32,881 nt of DNA from contig MHBQ01000047.1 in the NCBI GenBank assembly GCA_001803315.1, positions 862-33,742 of the forward strand, given 5' to 3'. This document shows, piece after piece, positions 6,739 to 15,870 of the stretch. This stretch comes from Lentisphaerae bacterium RIFOXYC12_FULL_60_16. Lineage in GTDB: Bacteria > Verrucomicrobiota > Kiritimatiellia > UBA8416 > YA12-FULL-60-10. A model generated the notes under the pieces. That model was not told where the DNA came from. It saw only the letters and a list, made by a program, of their open reading frames with translations, and searched no databases. Position 1 is the first letter of the stretch. Every line of letters begins with the position of its first letter. Made by a program: the position numbers and the translations under genes.

Positions 6739-8769
6739 ATGAATAATTGGTATGCCGGCACGACCCCGTACCTTCGAATCCTGTTCCTTGGTCTGTGTGT
6801 CATGATCGGCACGAACCGCCTGTCCGCCGATGATGCGTCGATCCGCCTGGTTGATGAAACGGTGGCCGGCCCCGGCATGATGAAGGCCTTTCGTGATGCC
6901 TCGGTGACCGTGACGGCATCAGACGGTGTAGCGCGATTGGCTCCGTTTGAATACCGGGGCGCCTGGCTTGGAAATCGAATCAGCGGGAAAGTCAAGTTTA
7001 GTCGGGACCTGTGGGGAAAGGTATCGTTCGATATAGGCCAGGCAGCTGCACATGGGGCGGAAGTGTACGTATACAGTTTGCAGGACGGTGCTGCGACCTG
7101 GAATGGCAAACCCCTTGCTTTCAACACCTATGAACATTCCGGCGGGTGGAGGCGTGCCTTAATCGATGCGGCTTGGTTGCGCGCTGGAGTAAACGAACTG
7201 GTGATGTCCAACGGATTTCTGCTGGCACAGGATGCGGATGCCATGCCGGCCCGGCATAGCTTGGTCTCCACCAATGGAGGGGCTGGATGGAGCGTCGCGA
7301 AGCAGGGAGAGTTCCTGGTCCGATTGCGCCTGCTACGTCATCCCGCAACTGGAACCATTCATTCGGACGTTATCGATATGGCTGGGGTTGAATCCATTGA
7401 TCCGCATTTTATTCCCCGGGTGGATCTGGATTCGATTGTCATCAGCAAGCAGGGGAAGACCCCTGCCGGAACCGCCTGTTCGTTGAAAAGCCGTAGCGGA
7501 ACGACGCCTCGACCGGATGCCTCCTGGTCGGATTGGAATGAAGCCAATCCACCGGCACGCCGGTATGTGCAATGGCAGGTGACGCTTGCCACGACGGACC
7601 CGCTCCTGACGCCGGAACTGGCATCCGTGCGGGTGGAGGCTTTGGGCACGGTTCGTGCACGGGCTGAAGCCTGGGGGGCCACCCTGGTAAATCACGACAC
7701 CACCCGTATCGTCCGGACAGGGCTCCCGTACCGTTACCAGCGTCCATCGGAAAAATTGCAACGGCTACGCACCCAGTTCCGGCTCGATGAGGTGGTGGCG
7801 GCCGGCAAAACGGATTTTGAGCGGTTGATCCTGTTGCGGAACTGGGTGCGCCGACAATGGCCCTGTAATGATGACGGAAGCGGAGTCCGGACCTGGGATG
7901 CCATTGAGATCCTGCAGGCCGGAGAGAACCAGCATGGAATGTGCGTGCATTTTGCCACAGTCTTCTACCAATGCGCCCTTGCGCTTGGTTACAACGCGCG
8001 GCCGGTCATTCTGACCAACCATTTTGTGGCCGATGTCTGGTCGGATGAGCATCGGAAATGGATCCTGATGGATGTCGAATCCGTCCAGCGGGAAGGTTTC
8101 AAGCGCTATGGAACCGCTCATTACGTGAGGGCGGATGATCACACGCCGCTCGGTCTGCTGGAACTGCATCATCTGGTTCAGGCAACCTTTACAGCCGGGG
8201 CGGGGCTGGTGACGGGGGTGGTCCAGCGCTATACGGTGGATACCAATGGGGTTCAACATGCCGAACGCTCCGAGATACGCAGTCCAGATGAATTGAGGAT
8301 TTTCAAGCGTTTTGCGCTTCCTGAACGTAATGATTTCCTGGATCAGCTTGAGCCCTGGGAGGTTATGCATGGCATGGATTATTACCGTTCGGATGCCCAT
8401 ATCTGGTGGTTGGGTGTGGATGACCTGTCTCGTGAATTGCAGTTCTCGCGGGTGACCGAGAGGGAGGGGGACCTGTTCTGGACGGTCAATGAAGTTCAAC
8501 TATCAACCACGACCGGCACACGACCGAACACCTTGGAGGTCCTGGCTGCCACCGTAACGCCGAATTTCAAGTGTTTTTCCGTTCGGTTTGATGCCGGCCC
8601 CTGGAACCCGATGGAGGGGACGGGTGATGATCCGGATGAACGATTACAGGCTATTGAGTGGCCGTTGCATCCCGGGGAGAACCGTCTTGCCGTCAGATCG
8701 GTAAACCGTTTTGGCAGGGAAGGGCGTCCATCGGAAGTTGTGGTTCACCTTGCCGGGCCGGTTCCATGA
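6739..8769 (+). CDS. Exported transglutaminase-like protein
   Basis: A 676-aa protein, first gene of the large operon. An N-terminal signal peptide (hydrophobic LRILFLGLCVMIG, then NRLSADD) sends it to the periplasm or surface. Residues ~60-180 look like a beta-sandwich. The transglutaminase-core (papain-like) domain is at ~350-470, with the catalytic triad visible as Cys402 (HGMCVHFATV), His428 (NHFVADVW) and Asp445 (ILMDVES). A beta-rich C-terminal domain follows. Bacterial members of this fold are often peptidases or amide-bond hydrolases rather than cross-linkers. ATG 6739 is preferred because GAGG lies 6 nt upstream; ATG 6736 directly precedes it. The next gene begins 140 nt later, a gap with no clear promoter or terminator. 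Substrate unknown; with its neighbours, a peptide or peptide-modified envelope component is plausible. Confidence 0.8.
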   Translation: MNNWYAGTTPYLRILFLGLCVMIGTNRLSADDASIRLVDETVAGPGMMKAFRDASVTVTASDGVARLAPFEYRGAWLGNRISGKVKFSRDLWGKVSFDIGQAAAHGAEVYVYSLQDGAATWNGKPLAFNTYEHSGGWRRALIDAAWLRAGVNELVMSNGFLLAQDADAMPARHSLVSTNGGAGWSVAKQGEFLVRLRLLRHPATGTIHSDVIDMAGVESIDPHFIPRVDLDSIVISKQGKTPAGTACSLKSRSGTTPRPDASWSDWNEANPPARRYVQWQVTLATTDPLLTPELASVRVEALGTVRARAEAWGATLVNHDTTRIVRTGLPYRYQRPSEKLQRLRTQFRLDEVVAAGKTDFERLILLRNWVRRQWPCNDDGSGVRTWDAIEILQAGENQHGMCVHFATVFYQCALALGYNARPVILTNHFVADVWSDEHRKWILMDVESVQREGFKRYGTAHYVRADDHTPLGLLELHHLVQATFTAGAGLVTGVVQRYTVDTNGVQHAERSEIRSPDELRIFKRFALPERNDFLDQLEPWEVMHGMDYYRSDAHIWWLGVDDLSRELQFSRVTEREGDLFWTVNEVQLSTTTGTRPNTLEVLAATVTPNFKCFSVRFDAGPWNPMEGTGDDPDERLQAIEWPLHPGENRLAVRSVNRFGREGRPSEVVVHLAGPVP

Positions 8770-8909
8770 TCCTGTGGTTGCCCGGTGGTCGGCATGTTTT
8801 TTGAGGCCGATTGACTTTTCGTCTTGCCAGTTGATGCGAGTTCCGATAAACGAAAGCACTTCCGTATACACCCAGGGAGTTGGATGGCGTTGAAACAGGA
8901 TTTCGATTC

Positions 8910-11900
8910 ATGATGGATTCGCTACGCGTAAGCTTTGTTACGGCGATTTTGGCAGGATTCCTGGCTCAAGGCCAGGCGGCTTCGGCGGAGCGGTTTCCTT
9001 CCGGGTTACCGCGCGGCATGCGTGACCTGTTTGTCGATGCCCGGGTCCGGACACCCGGTAGTCCGGGCAATCAGGTGCTTGAAAATCGGGTTGATGCGGT
9101 TTTTCAGGCCAGCGGTCTTAAATCAGGGAGCATGGCCTTCCGTGTGCCTTCGTTTGTTCCAGGTGCTGCCACCCTGCAACTGGGATCGGCGGCACCCTTG
9201 CCGATATGGGCCATGCATGCAGGCGTCATGCGTCCTGGCAATTTTGAGCAACGGGATTTACCGTGCCGGTTGGTATACCTGGGGCAGGGCGAATCCGAGG
9301 ATCTGGCTGCACTGGACGGCGTGGATCTCAAAGGCAGTGTTGCCGTGCTCGAAATGTCCTGCCGGGCTTCCTGGCCTGACCTGATGCGGTTTGGCATCCG
9401 GGGTGTTCTTTTCCTGGCATCGGATGACATCTGGCCGGAGGATTGCTTCAACAAGGTGACCACCAGTGAAGCACGGGTGCCCCGCTATTATGTTGATGAA
9501 ATCCAGGCGCCGGCCATTCGTGACACCTTCAAGGTTAACCGGGTTATTGACAATGCCCGTATCCAATCGGAACCCTCCCGCTGGGAGAATCGTATCGTTC
9601 GAAACTTGTGGGTCTTCATTCCCGGTCATGATCCCCTGTTGAATAATGACGTCATGGTTGTGACCGCGCCGTTGGACGCCGATGGCTTGGTTCCCGGCCT
9701 GGCTGAAGGCGCCCAATCCGGGGCAAACCTTCACCTGTTGCTGCAAATGCTGGAATCCTTTCGCAGCAAACAACCGGCTCGTTCCGTTCTCCTGGTGGCG
9801 GTCAACGCGCATACCTTGAACTATACCGGCGAACGCATGCTGGCCTGGCATTTGCTGGCCCCCATGGAGGAAGTTGAAATTGCGCGGAACACCATGGCCA
9901 AGGATCTTGAACGCCAGGAGCTTTTCACGCGCTACTATGAGCCTCTGAAATTGATTCCCGAGACCCGGATCGCCGACCATCAATTCCTCCTCAAACTCCG
10001 GAACCATGCCGACAAATCCACCGGTCGGTTTGTTACGATCAAGGATCCGTTGGTGGCGTTGGCGCGTCGTGATGTCAACATGCTTCGAGGCCGCCAGTTG
10101 GATTTGTCGCGCGAGGGACTGACCCCGGATGAGCTGGAAACAAAACGCCTGGTATTGGAAGCCGAGCGGCAGAAATATGTCCATGTTTTGACCCTTTTCA
10201 ACCGTTTCGGCATACAAACCACGCTGGACGATTTGTATGAGCGAAGTCCGGAATCACTTGAAATATTGCGAGGTTACCGGGATGAGATCCTGAACCAGAA
10301 TCGCCTGTGGGCCGGTTTGAATCGGGCGGATCTGGCCATGGATATTGCCAACAGTGAAATACGGACCACCATGGAAGGGCGACGTGTTGCCCTGGCCGTT
10401 AATCTGGATTTCGACTGGACCTCTTCACAGATCGGGTTTTCCTCTGCCGAGCCTTTAAGCGATGCCACCCGGTGGCAGGCCCGCTTTGGACGGAACATGG
10501 TCGGGGTGTCTGAGCGGATGCCCGGTGTTCCCGAAAACCCCGAGCGTAACCTGCTGGTGGATACGCTGACGCGTGTTGGCGGCCTGAAAGAGGATTATTT
10601 CTTTCCGGTGAAAGGTGCCGGGCTCGGGGTGTTTCATGCTGCGGATGCAACCCCGGCCTTCAGTTTCCGCAATGTGTATACCGCCTATGGACAGATCTTT
10701 TCACCGCATGACACCTTCGACCGTTTGAATCCCGCTCATATCCAGTCGGTTACAACATTTGTTCCCGACCTTATCAGAGCTTTTCTGGATGAGCCCGGAG
10801 TGACTGGGCCGGAGGAATTGCCGCCATTCCAGCGTAAGCGTACCCGGCGTAATGTCATGTGGTCGATCCAGATGAAGACGTTTAAGTTTGATGAGTTTGG
10901 AGCTTCCGTTCTGCCCAGCCTTCCGGTGCCGGGATGCCTGTTGCTGTTGGCGCCCGGATCCAGTGGTATCAATCCCGACGGGGTGGTCCGGGGGTATACC
11001 GCGTTGACCGATGATCGTGCTGACACCATGGTGTACGGGGTTACCGAGGAAGGCGGATTGTTGTCCACGGCCTATCATTTTGATCCCGATTTTATTCAGG
11101 TGGATTATACGATTGATGCCGGTGATGTTCATCAGCGCGTTCCCAGCACCATTAACAAAACCACCGCCCGGGTACTGGCCTTGTTTGCCTGCAAGGAGGT
11201 GCTGGTCCCGAGTTGTGATGACTCGTCGCTGGTTTCAGCGTCGGGAATCAACGTGCGGCAGTTCCAGGTGTTAAATGCCATGCGACATGCGGCGCCCCGT
11301 CGGTATGGTTTCTGGGGCGCCAATAGCGTGATTTCCGACCGGGTGGCCCCGGCAGCCACGGGACCTGCCTGCCTTTATTTTGACGGTGAAGAACCCGTCA
11401 AGCTCCTCACGGCGCAAAAGCGTACGGCGCTGAATGCATCCGAAGAGGACCCGCTGGGGGTGGGTTATACCCCGGAAATCGGTTTTGGAGACGATTTTTT
11501 CCGCACGGTTGTAAATGACATGTCGGTATTGAACCGTTACCGGGTGGCCACGCTCCGGGGTGTCTCGGATGAGTTGACCAAGGATTTCCTGGAACGCGGG
11601 GATGCGGCATTAAAGGTCATGGAATCGGATCGCGTTGCCAGCCGGCATTTGGACTATCTGCGGAACCTGTATGCCGCGCTTGGGTCGCACGTGAAGGCTT
11701 ATACCCAGACGGCCGCCATCACCAATGACATGTTGAAAGCGGTTGTCTTCTACATGGCGGTCATGTTGCCGTTCTGTTTCTTTGTCCAGAAACTGCTGTT
11801 CAAATTTGTCCGTATTGAAGCCCAGATGGGCATGTTTGTTCTGATCTTTGTGCTGACCTTCCTGGTTTTCCGCATGATCCATCCCGCCTTTCGGATTGCC

Positions 11901-13856
11901 CAGGCGCCGGAGGCCATGTTCGTGGCATTTATCATGGGCGGATTGGGATTTTTTGTCATTAACGTGCTGCATGCCCGGTTTGAAGGTGAAATGCAGGTTT
12001 TGTTCCAGACCTATACCGGCATGGATACGACGGAGGTTGGTTATTCAACGGTGACCCAGCAGGCGATGCTGATCGGTGTGAACAACATGAAGCGTCGTCG
12101 GATCCGTACGACCCTGACAACGGCGACCATCGTGCTTGTGACGTTCACCATGCTGGCCTTCTCCAGTATCAGCAAGAAAATGAGTCCCACCGTCGTGCCA
12201 AAAAGCAAGAAGGCTCCCTATACGGGCATCATGTATCATTGGCCCGGGCAGCCCATGGATGTGGCAACGGCACAAGTGATGGAACGAATCTTTCATGGGC
12301 GGGCGGACGTCAATATCCGTTATTGGCTGATGTCACCGCGGGCCTTGGGCGCCTGGCAACCGGAAATTATTCCCATGCACCTGGGCGTGCAGCCCGGCAA
12401 GCGGATGGCCCAGATCTATGCCGTACTCGGTTTGCAGACGATCGAGGATGGTTTCATCGAATCGGTTCCCATGGTGCAGGGAAGCAGGTTTTTCACGGCC
12501 AATGATGCCGATGAAGTCATTATCCCGGCTGCCATTGCGGATGTGCTGGGTGTTACCCCTGAGAATATGGCGGACGGCAAGGTCATGTTCCGGAACCGGG
12601 AATACCGGATTGTGGGTATTCTCGATGACGACCGGTTCCGGTCAATCCGGGATCTGGATGAACGGCCGCTGACCCCGATCCAGGTCAAGAAGCAAACGGT
12701 GCAATCCGGCGATGAAGAGGCGGGTGTCGTGGAGGAGGATGGCGGGACGGGTGTCGAATATGTCGATACGGGATCGATGATCCTGATGCCTGCCACAACA
12801 CTTGCCCGGTTGGGCGGTCAACCGTACAGCGTGTCCATACGGTTCAAGGATGATGAGCCGATCTGGTCACATGTCGAGGAATTGCTTACCGCCACCCAGG
12901 CAAAATTTTATGTGAGCAGCCGTTTGCCGTTCCAAGCCGGTTCGGAAGGCAAGCGGCAGATTGCGGAAGGCATCTATTACATGGGGAGCGGATACCGGAC
13001 GTCCATTGGAGGATTGTCCAAGTTGATCATTCCGTTGCTGATCGCCAGCACCATCATCTTGAACACCATGCTGGGAGCGGTTTATGAACGGAAATCAGAG
13101 ATTGCCGTTTATAATGCCGTGGGATTGAATCCCACCCATATCGGAACATTCTTCCTGGCGGAAGCTTTTGTATACAGCATTATCGGATCGGTTGGCGGTT
13201 ATCTGATCGGGCAAGTGTTGAGCATTTCATTGAACCGCCTGGGTCTGGTGGATGATATCAATCTGAATTTTTCCTCGTTAAGTGTCGTTTACGTGATCTT
13301 GTTCACCATCACCGTGGTGATGCTGTCCACCCTGTATCCCGCCCACATGGCGACCAAATCGGCGGTTCCTTCCGGCAAACGGAAATGGTCCCTGCCGCCT
13401 CATGACGGAAAGCGCATGGAAGTGCCGTTCCCGTTCATCTACCAGGAGGCGCTGGCGCCGGGCATCATGGCCTACCTGGATGAGTATTTCAGCCGATTCA
13501 CGGAGGCTTCCCTGGGTGATCTTATTGCGCATCCGCAGGGACATCGCCTCGGTCAGGATGCGAAAGGGAGGCCGGTTTACCAATCGACCTATCACCTCGC
13601 CTTGGCGCCGTTTGACCTTGGGGTGACGCAGGATGTATTGTTTACGGCGCAATTTGACGAACGCGTTCAATCGTATCGTGTGACTATGGTCATCGAGCGT
13701 TCATCCGGGCAGGACTCAAACTGGGTAGCGACCAACAAGCCCTACTTGGAACATCTGCGCCAGTACCTTTTGCATTGGAGGAATCTAACCCCGGCCCAGC
13801 ATGGGGTGTGTTCGCAACAGGGGTCAAAATGGTTTGAATCGGCAACAAGGACCTAG
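8910..13856 (+). CDS. Giant ABC permease: degenerate M28-like ectodomain fused to FtsX/MacB membrane domain
   Basis: A 1648-aa protein with a signal-type N-terminus (VSFVTAILAGFLAQGQAASA). Residues ~120-175 resemble a protease-associated domain. Residues ~240-330 resemble an M28 zinc-peptidase core (VMVVTAPLDADG, GAQSGANLHLLLQMLES, VLLVAVNAHTLNYTGER), but the usual metal ligands (HxD, GxDDN, EE) are absent, so it is probably a non-catalytic binding domain. A long soluble region runs to ~940. Three membrane helices (~943-1021) precede an FtsX unit: a first helix at ~1066-1087, a MacB-like periplasmic domain at ~1090-1370, three helices at ~1372-1477, including ERKSEIAVYNAVGLNP after the second FtsX helix. 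A ~150-residue soluble tail ends it. The start has AGGA 9 nt upstream. It is far longer than ordinary FtsX permeases (300-650 aa) and should partner the ATPases encoded downstream. Confidence 0.8.
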   Translation: MMDSLRVSFVTAILAGFLAQGQAASAERFPSGLPRGMRDLFVDARVRTPGSPGNQVLENRVDAVFQASGLKSGSMAFRVPSFVPGAATLQLGSAAPLPIWAMHAGVMRPGNFEQRDLPCRLVYLGQGESEDLAALDGVDLKGSVAVLEMSCRASWPDLMRFGIRGVLFLASDDIWPEDCFNKVTTSEARVPRYYVDEIQAPAIRDTFKVNRVIDNARIQSEPSRWENRIVRNLWVFIPGHDPLLNNDVMVVTAPLDADGLVPGLAEGAQSGANLHLLLQMLESFRSKQPARSVLLVAVNAHTLNYTGERMLAWHLLAPMEEVEIARNTMAKDLERQELFTRYYEPLKLIPETRIADHQFLLKLRNHADKSTGRFVTIKDPLVALARRDVNMLRGRQLDLSREGLTPDELETKRLVLEAERQKYVHVLTLFNRFGIQTTLDDLYERSPESLEILRGYRDEILNQNRLWAGLNRADLAMDIANSEIRTTMEGRRVALAVNLDFDWTSSQIGFSSAEPLSDATRWQARFGRNMVGVSERMPGVPENPERNLLVDTLTRVGGLKEDYFFPVKGAGLGVFHAADATPAFSFRNVYTAYGQIFSPHDTFDRLNPAHIQSVTTFVPDLIRAFLDEPGVTGPEELPPFQRKRTRRNVMWSIQMKTFKFDEFGASVLPSLPVPGCLLLLAPGSSGINPDGVVRGYTALTDDRADTMVYGVTEEGGLLSTAYHFDPDFIQVDYTIDAGDVHQRVPSTINKTTARVLALFACKEVLVPSCDDSSLVSASGINVRQFQVLNAMRHAAPRRYGFWGANSVISDRVAPAATGPACLYFDGEEPVKLLTAQKRTALNASEEDPLGVGYTPEIGFGDDFFRTVVNDMSVLNRYRVATLRGVSDELTKDFLERGDAALKVMESDRVASRHLDYLRNLYAALGSHVKAYTQTAAITNDMLKAVVFYMAVMLPFCFFVQKLLFKFVRIEAQMGMFVLIFVLTFLVFRMIHPAFRIAQAPEAMFVAFIMGGLGFFVINVLHARFEGEMQVLFQTYTGMDTTEVGYSTVTQQAMLIGVNNMKRRRIRTTLTTATIVLVTFTMLAFSSISKKMSPTVVPKSKKAPYTGIMYHWPGQPMDVATAQVMERIFHGRADVNIRYWLMSPRALGAWQPEIIPMHLGVQPGKRMAQIYAVLGLQTIEDGFIESVPMVQGSRFFTANDADEVIIPAAIADVLGVTPENMADGKVMFRNREYRIVGILDDDRFRSIRDLDERPLTPIQVKKQTVQSGDEEAGVVEEDGGTGVEYVDTGSMILMPATTLARLGGQPYSVSIRFKDDEPIWSHVEELLTATQAKFYVSSRLPFQAGSEGKRQIAEGIYYMGSGYRTSIGGLSKLIIPLLIASTIILNTMLGAVYERKSEIAVYNAVGLNPTHIGTFFLAEAFVYSIIGSVGGYLIGQVLSISLNRLGLVDDINLNFSSLSVVYVILFTITVVMLSTLYPAHMATKSAVPSGKRKWSLPPHDGKRMEVPFPFIYQEALAPGIMAYLDEYFSRFTEASLGDLIAHPQGHRLGQDAKGRPVYQSTYHLALAPFDLGVTQDVLFTAQFDERVQSYRVTMVIERSSGQDSNWVATNKPYLEHLRQYLLHWRNLTPAQHGVCSQQGSKWFESATRT

Positions 13857-13859
13857 GGA

Positions 13860-15869
13860 ATGGCCAAGACCTACCAATTAGACAAGGAACTCGAACAATA
13901 CCGCCGGCTCATGGAGCCCCCGGAAGAGTTTCGTGACGGTTTTTCATGGAAGACCGTAATCGGGGCAATTTTCCTTGGTATGATCATGATGCCGGCGGGG
14001 ATGTATCTCCAGTTGTTTGAAGGATCCTCCGGGAACATGATGCAGGCCAGCCGGTGGGTGACGATCATCATCTTCTCGGAAATTGCCCGGCGTTCCCTCA
14101 AGGAACTGAAGATGCAGGAAGTGTATATCCTGTTTTACATGGCCGGGTTGGCCTTGGCCGAGCCGTTTGGCGGTTTGCTGTGGAACCAGTTCTTTGTCCA
14201 GTCGGATTATGCCCGTGCCATGGGCGTGGCACAGGAAATTCCTTCATGGTTTGCGCCATCCGCGGAAGAGATCAAAAGGGGGGGGCGATCGTTCTTCACC
14301 ATGCCATGGATGATCCCGGTCCTGTTCGTTTCATTTTCCGTCCTGATCTCAAAGCTGGACAATTTCGGTCTTGGCTATGTCTTGTATCGAATTACCAATG
14401 ACGTCGAGAAACTGCCGTTCCCCATGGCTCCCGTCGGGGCGTCCGGTATCGTGTCCTTGACGGAATCAAAAGAAAATCGACAGCCTTGGCGGTGGCGGTG
14501 TTTCTCCATTGGTGGAATGATGGGCATGGTGTTCGGTGCGTTTTATATCGGTGTGCCGGCCATTACCGGGGTTTTCCTTGCCAAACCCATCCAGTTGATT
14601 CCTATTCCCTGGGTTGATCTTACCCCCGCGTTGAGCAAATTCCTTCCCGCCACACCTCTCAACCTCGCTTTCAATTTCGGTGCCTTCCTGGTGGGAACCG
14701 TGATGCCGTTCTGGGCGGTCATGGGAGGGTTGTTCGGTGTGGTTTTCACCATGATGGTCAATCCGACCTTGTATCGGAATGGCATCCTTTCAAATTGGAC
14801 CGAACAGATGGGCTTCATTGATACCGCGTATTCCAACCAGATCGACTTTTACCTGTCATTCGGTGTGGGATTGACGGTGGCGGTTTCGCTGATCAGTCTA
14901 TGGCGGGTTTTCCGCCCGTTGTTCGTGGCGTTGGGCAACCTTACGGGAACCCGGGCCAAGGATACGGTTTCACAGGTGTCCGATGAACCTTCTGCCTGGC
15001 AGCGGCTGGTGACGAATAATGTCAAACGCGGCGATTTCTCCATTTTTATTTCGCTGGGTATTTATGTGTTCACAACGGCCACGTGGTTGTCCCTGTCCAC
15101 CTACCTGGTCGAGGGGTTCCCGTGGAAGTTCTTTGTCGGATACGCCATCATCTATACCCCCATCATTTCTTATGCGTCCGCCAAGCTGGAAGGGTTGTGC
15201 GGGCAAGCGGTGGCCATTCCCATGGTGCGTGAGGCGGCCTACATTCTGAGCGGTTTCCGTGGTGTTAAGATATGGTTTGCGCCCGTGCCGATGCCGAACT
15301 ATGGCCCGCAAGCCCAGGAATTCCGTGTGCTGGAATTGACCGGCACAAAAATCTGCGGTCAGGTGAAAACCCAGTTGGTGACCTATCCGATCGTGTTGAT
15401 ATCCTCACTGGTCTTTTCGCATATCTTGTGGCAGATGGCTGAAGTGCCGTCGGAAGCCTATCCGTTCGCCAACAAGATGTGGGATTTCCAGGCCAAGATG
15501 TCCTGCCTGACCTTCAGTTCAACCATGGAGGGTGGATCCCTTTTTATGGAGGCCTGGAAGTGGGATGTGTTCGGTTATGGGTTGGGGTTGGGCGTGCTGG
15601 CTTTCACCATCCTGTCCTCGTTGGGACTGCCAACCCTGCTGGTATTCGGGATGGTGCGCGGATTAGGTGAGAATTATCCGGGAGCCATGATTTTCCAGGC
15701 ACTCGGGGCCTTTGTCGGGCATTTCTACCTGAAGAAACGATTTGGTTCAATGTGGCTCAAATATGCGCCGGTCCTGTTGGCCGGTTTCACGTGCGGGATG
15801 GGGCTGGTGGGCATGTTGAGCATCGCCTTCTCGATCCTGACCCGGATGATGTCACCCCTGGTGTTCTGA
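13860..15869 (+). CDS. Polytopic membrane protein, possibly OPT-like transporter
   Basis: A 669-aa protein with about 12-14 predicted membrane helices, for example VIGAIFLGMIMMPAGMYLQL (~32-51), VYILFYMAGLALAEPFGGLL (~88-107), FVGYAIIYTPIISYASAKLE (~428-447) and the last around 630-656. There is no signal peptide; the first ~30 residues are charged and cytosolic. The helix-rich layout with Gly/Pro/Asn in membrane segments resembles oligopeptide-transporter (OPT) type proteins, but I see no decisive motif. Its ATG follows the giant permease stop by 3 nt with AGGGA just before it, so they are co-translated. The next membrane protein begins 1 nt after its stop. Substrate unknown. Confidence 0.6.
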   Translation: MAKTYQLDKELEQYRRLMEPPEEFRDGFSWKTVIGAIFLGMIMMPAGMYLQLFEGSSGNMMQASRWVTIIIFSEIARRSLKELKMQEVYILFYMAGLALAEPFGGLLWNQFFVQSDYARAMGVAQEIPSWFAPSAEEIKRGGRSFFTMPWMIPVLFVSFSVLISKLDNFGLGYVLYRITNDVEKLPFPMAPVGASGIVSLTESKENRQPWRWRCFSIGGMMGMVFGAFYIGVPAITGVFLAKPIQLIPIPWVDLTPALSKFLPATPLNLAFNFGAFLVGTVMPFWAVMGGLFGVVFTMMVNPTLYRNGILSNWTEQMGFIDTAYSNQIDFYLSFGVGLTVAVSLISLWRVFRPLFVALGNLTGTRAKDTVSQVSDEPSAWQRLVTNNVKRGDFSIFISLGIYVFTTATWLSLSTYLVEGFPWKFFVGYAIIYTPIISYASAKLEGLCGQAVAIPMVREAAYILSGFRGVKIWFAPVPMPNYGPQAQEFRVLELTGTKICGQVKTQLVTYPIVLISSLVFSHILWQMAEVPSEAYPFANKMWDFQAKMSCLTFSSTMEGGSLFMEAWKWDVFGYGLGLGVLAFTILSSLGLPTLLVFGMVRGLGENYPGAMIFQALGAFVGHFYLKKRFGSMWLKYAPVLLAGFTCGMGLVGMLSIAFSILTRMMSPLVF

Positions 15870-15870
15870 T

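Noticed and set aside
8770-8909. TTGACT-like -35 box in the gap before the giant permease
   Set aside because: At 17-nt spacing the -10 position reads ATGCGA, too poor to call an internal promoter.
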